IMG/VR virus record: IMGVR_UViG_3300042905_002435
Coordinates: 1-41,243 of that record
Origin: a virus
DNA: 41,243 nt
Strand: one strand, 5' to 3'
In this document: piece by piece, positions 39,204-41,243 of the stretch
Layout: each line of letters opens with the position of its first letter
How positions within the stretch are numbered: position 1 is the first letter of the stretch
The notes under the pieces: model-generated
What the model was told of the DNA's origin: nothing
Seen by the model: the letters and a program-made list of their open reading frames with translations, nothing else
Database searches by the model: none
Made by a program: the position numbers and the translations under genes

Positions 39204-39671
39204 TTATTTACTATTTTTATTACTTTCAGCCTCAGCTACACGCTTACGCAAGCTGCTGCTACTGAAACTGTGATCACGACCGTTGAATACCAGTTCGATG
39301 CCACGGCGTTCGCAGATGGCACGACCAGTAAAGTCCTTCTCCATGTATTCAACTCCCAGTATACGAACATCCACTGGCAATGTCAACAGGATATCTTCCA
39401 GGTCCTTTTCGGTATTGTAGACCACAATCTCATCCACAAAACGGCAGGCACTTAGTGTGATCTGCCGTTCCACAATGCTTTGAACTGGTGCGTTCTTTTC
39501 TGGGCGATCCCAGGTGGCATTGTTCTGTAGGCCAGCAATCAGGTAATCACAATGATTACGTGCTTCTGCCAGCATGGCCACATGACCAGCATGCATCAAG
39601 TCAAACTGACTGAATGTGATGCCAATTTTCAGGCCCTTGTCCTTGAGTTCACGAATCTTATTGAAAATCAT
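39204..39671 (-). CDS. Cytidylyltransferase-like nucleotidyltransferase
   Basis: 155 residues from the ATG at 39671 (ATGA overlap with the upstream stop); a GTG start at 39689 is less likely. GITFSQFDLMHAGHVAMLAE has the HxGH motif; DHSFSSSSLRKRV has the (S)SSxLR motif. This places it with HldE C-terminal/TagD-type nucleotidyltransferases that activate a sugar or alcohol phosphate. In the operon it may make a sugar-nucleotide for the glycosyltransferase (inference). Confidence 0.8.
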   Translation of the reverse strand: MIFNKIRELKDKGLKIGITFSQFDLMHAGHVAMLAEARNHCDYLIAGLQNNATWDRPEKNAPVQSIVERQITLSACRFVDEIVVYNTEKDLEDILLTLPVDVRILGVEYMEKDFTGRAICERRGIELVFNGRDHSFSSSSLRKRVAEAESNKNSK

Positions 39672-39904
39672 TTGGTCAATGTTCTCCACATTTTGACTTG
39701 CTCGTGTTCCTTCAGGAACTGTGCCTCATCTGCAAATTCAGGTGCATCAGCCATGATTTCATCCAGCAACCATTTCAGGCGATGCAGGTCTTGTTTGATG
39801 GTCCACTGATTGAAACCATCATTACGGGCATCGTGTAGCTCAACACCAGCCATGTAAATTTGATGATGTACGCTGTGATAATCTAGTGGTTTACGGAATC
39901 CCAT
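39668..39904 (-). CDS. Small conserved phage protein
   Basis: 78 residues from the ATG at 39904. MGFRKPLDYHSVHHQIYMAG, then DGFNQWTIKQDLHRLKWLLD is a family seen in T4-like phages. His-rich start, no known motif. Lies between the nucleotidyltransferase and the phosphoribosyltransferase genes, overlapping the former by 4 bp. Confidence 0.7.
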   Translation of the reverse strand: MGFRKPLDYHSVHHQIYMAGVELHDARNDGFNQWTIKQDLHRLKWLLDEIMADAPEFADEAQFLKEHEQVKMWRTLTK

Positions 39905-39905
39905 G

Positions 39906-40451
39906 TCAAATCTCCCAGGGAAAAACAATCCAGCCGGGATCGTTGGTTTCTGTGATATCAACTGCACTGTAATGCACAGGCAGCTGGCTTTTACTTGATT
40001 CTTTATTGAACAATACTGCCACACGAACATTGTTGCCCCAGACAGTATCCCAGACACCATCACCTGGCATGCAACTGGCCTGCCAGTCCTGTCGGATCCA
40101 GTTCAGTGTGGCACCGCTATCATTGATATCATCCACAATCAAGATACGCTTTCTGAAGATGGGATCATAGCGGCAGCCTCCAGTGGGCCTACTACCAGGT
40201 TCAATATAACCGATAGCATGCTCAGGCATCCAGCAGTTGCTTTCTAGATTACCTGAACCATCACGCAAGCGAACATCCAGTGTATGCATACCACATTGGA
40301 ACCAGTGACTCAGAATGGTTGCAGGAATCAAGCCCCCACGGGTCAGGCCCACAACATAATCAGGAATCCACTTGTCAATGCTGGCCTGACGGCCCAGTTC
40401 CTGGCAGAAACCATGTATGTCCTGCCAACTGTAATAGGTTTTCTTGACCAT
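39906..40451 (-). CDS. Phosphoribosyltransferase
   Basis: 181 residues. PDYVVGLTRGGLIPATILSH and the PRPP loop RILIVDDINDSGATLNWI are type I PRTase motifs; the hood differs from Gpt/Hpt, so base specificity is open (xanthine/guanine-like by shape). It could salvage purines for FolE or make a deazaguanine nucleotide (inference). Coupled to folE by TAATG. Confidence 0.8.
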   Translation of the reverse strand: MVKKTYYSWQDIHGFCQELGRQASIDKWIPDYVVGLTRGGLIPATILSHWFQCGMHTLDVRLRDGSGNLESNCWMPEHAIGYIEPGSRPTGGCRYDPIFRKRILIVDDINDSGATLNWIRQDWQASCMPGDGVWDTVWGNNVRVAVLFNKESSKSQLPVHYSAVDITETNDPGWIVFPWEI

Positions 40452-41134
40452 TACACCCTCTTGCAGTTGTTCACAATGTTCATGAATTCTGCACGAGCGG
40501 CCGGATCAGTCTTGAAGCAACCACCCAGTTTGCTGGTAATGGTGCTACTTCCAGTATCTTCCACGCCACGCGACTTCACGCAGTAGTGTTGTGCATCAAT
40601 TACCACAGCAATGTTATCTGTGTCTAGAATGTATTGTAGGGCATAATATACTTGCTCAGTCAGGCGTTCTTGAATTTGAGGACGCTTGCTAAAGTATTCC
40701 ACAATACGATTGATCTTGCTAAGACCAAGTACCTTTTGTTTGGGAATATATGCCACTGTGGCCAGACCGTCAATAACAACAAAGTGATGCTCACAGTTGC
40801 TTTGAACACTCACATTGCGTTCAACAACCATTTCATCATACTTCATCTTGTTGTTAACTGTGGTGCACTTGGGGAATGCTTCATAATCAAGCCCCCAAAA
40901 GATTTCATTGACGTACATTTTTGCAACACGTTTGGGTGTTTCGATTAGACTATCATCAGATAAATCTAAACCTAATGTTTCCATGATATCTTTGAAATTC
41001 TTTTCAATGATATCAATCTTTTCTTTTCTGTCGATTAGACTAGGGATTGTAGGAGTTTCTACACCCATCTTGACCAAATACTCATGCACTTGACGACCCA
41101 GTTCGGGATCAGTTTTAGTTTTGTTGTAACTCAT
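40451..41134 (-). CDS. folE: GTP cyclohydrolase I (FolE)
   Basis: 227 residues from the ATG at 41134 (SD AAGGAAGG). ETPKRVAKMYVNEIFWGLDY, VQSNCEHHFVVIDG (zinc Cys and His), KVLGLSKINRIVEYFSKRPQ, RLTEQV and HYCVKSRGVEDTGSSTIT are complete GCH-I motifs. It turns GTP into dihydroneopterin triphosphate, the first step to both folate and deazaguanine. It is the first gene of the operon with queD and queE. Confidence 0.93.
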   Translation of the reverse strand: MSYNKTKTDPELGRQVHEYLVKMGVETPTIPSLIDRKEKIDIIEKNFKDIMETLGLDLSDDSLIETPKRVAKMYVNEIFWGLDYEAFPKCTTVNNKMKYDEMVVERNVSVQSNCEHHFVVIDGLATVAYIPKQKVLGLSKINRIVEYFSKRPQIQERLTEQVYYALQYILDTDNIAVVIDAQHYCVKSRGVEDTGSSTITSKLGGCFKTDPAARAEFMNIVNNCKRV

Positions 41135-41170
41135 ATAGAATCCTTCCTTACACGGACTTGAAAATTGAAA

Positions 41171-41192
41171 AGTGCTACCGTTGTGTAGCACT
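41171..41192 (-). terminator. Hairpin before folE
   Basis: Minus strand AGTGCTAC-ACAACG-GTAGCACT then TTTTCAATTTT: 8-bp perfect stem with a partial T tract, just after the gene that ends at 41198. Terminator or leader structure of folE. Confidence 0.55.
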
Positions 41193-41194
41193 CT

Positions 41195-41202
41195 TATTTA
41201 TG
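41195..41202 (-). promoter_or_regulatory. T4-like late motif CATAAATA
   Basis: Minus strand CATAAATA about 60 nt before folE, overlapping the stop of the preceding gene. Weak evidence for late expression of the operon. Confidence 0.25.
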
Positions 41203-41243
41203 CCTTAGATTCTTTGCGGGCGTTTTTTGTTTCAGTAATTTCG
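41198..41243 (-). CDS. C-terminal fragment of an upstream gene
   Basis: The frame is open from the window edge to a TAA at 41198, giving 14 residues (EITETKNARKESKA). The basic end and the hairpin behind the stop fit a real gene, but too little is visible to name it. Confidence 0.35.
   Translation of the reverse strand, partial: EITETKNARKESKA

Noticed and set aside
39668-40063. Longer start for the 78-residue gene
   Set aside because: The first 53 residues are an out-of-frame copy of the phosphoribosyltransferase gene; the family starts at MGFRKPLD.
1-41243. CRISPR arrays, tRNA genes or insertion sequences
   Set aside because: No spaced direct repeats, cloverleaf-like segments or transposase frames were seen on reading either strand.

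Overview
The window reads as an internal piece of the genome of a large, T4-related tailed phage (a myovirus-like, probably uncultured aquatic lineage) rather than of a cell. Support comes from adjacent rIIA- and rIIB-like genes, a phage-type ATP-dependent DNA ligase, a T4 RNase H/FEN-like 5' nuclease, many short conserved phage hypotheticals packed almost without gaps on one strand, and no tRNA, rRNA or housekeeping operons. The host should be a Gram-negative bacterium with a standard sigma-70: promoters match TTGACA-N17-TATAAT closely, and the phage carries homologues of bacterial ClpP, ClpX, ClpS, Hsp20, bS21 and bL12. The exact host cannot be told from this sequence.

Layout. Nearly everything is on the minus strand, so transcription runs right to left; four genes are on plus (12991-14004, 24820-25308, 32186-33586). 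1-2.6 kb: small conserved phage proteins, including a MazG-like NTPase and a cupin. 2.6-10.2 kb: an early-looking region of short units, each with its own strong promoter, holding an HTH protein, a metallophosphoesterase, a bL12 C-terminal-domain protein, a SWIM zinc-finger protein, rIIB and rIIA. 10.2-16.3 kb: a proteostasis block (ClpP, SprT-like protease, ClpS, Hsp20, bS21, ClpX) interleaved with a probable head-internal protein and a degenerate metallophosphoesterase. 16.3-18 kb: a large coiled-coil membrane protein. 18-23.5 kb: acidic or zinc-ribbon small proteins, DNA ligase and an OB-fold-like protein. 23.5-28.9 kb: very small overlapping genes, a phasin-like protein, a GDPD-like pseudoenzyme and the RNase H/FEN nuclease. 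28.9-32.2 kb: a GIY-YIG-like protein, a ParB/DGQH-type protein and UV endonuclease UvdE. 32.2-33.6 kb: a plus-strand protein with a T4-like capsid-targeting N-terminus fused to a GP88-type domain. 33.6-41.1 kb: a tightly coupled operon for 7-deazaguanine synthesis (FolE, QueD, QueE) with a phosphoribosyltransferase, a nucleotidyltransferase, a D-amino-acid-dehydrogenase-like FAD enzyme, a glycosyltransferase and a sugar epimerase.

How it may work together. Sigma-70 promoters with a shared leader (5.4, 6.2, 9.8, 10.2, 22.9, 23.2 kb) look like early promoters used directly by host polymerase. T4-type late motifs (NATAAATA) precede several other genes, sometimes so close to the ATG that the mRNA would be leaderless. 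The deazaguanine operon could make a modified guanine for phage DNA or tRNA; no QueC or DNA transglycosylase is visible here, so the end product is unknown. The most interesting points are the two proteins with T4-like capsid-targeting/prohead-protease signatures, the nearly complete phage-encoded Clp system, the unusual QueE and QueD metal-site residues, the FAD enzyme inside the deazaguanine operon, and a perfect 14-bp inverted repeat lying over a promoter.
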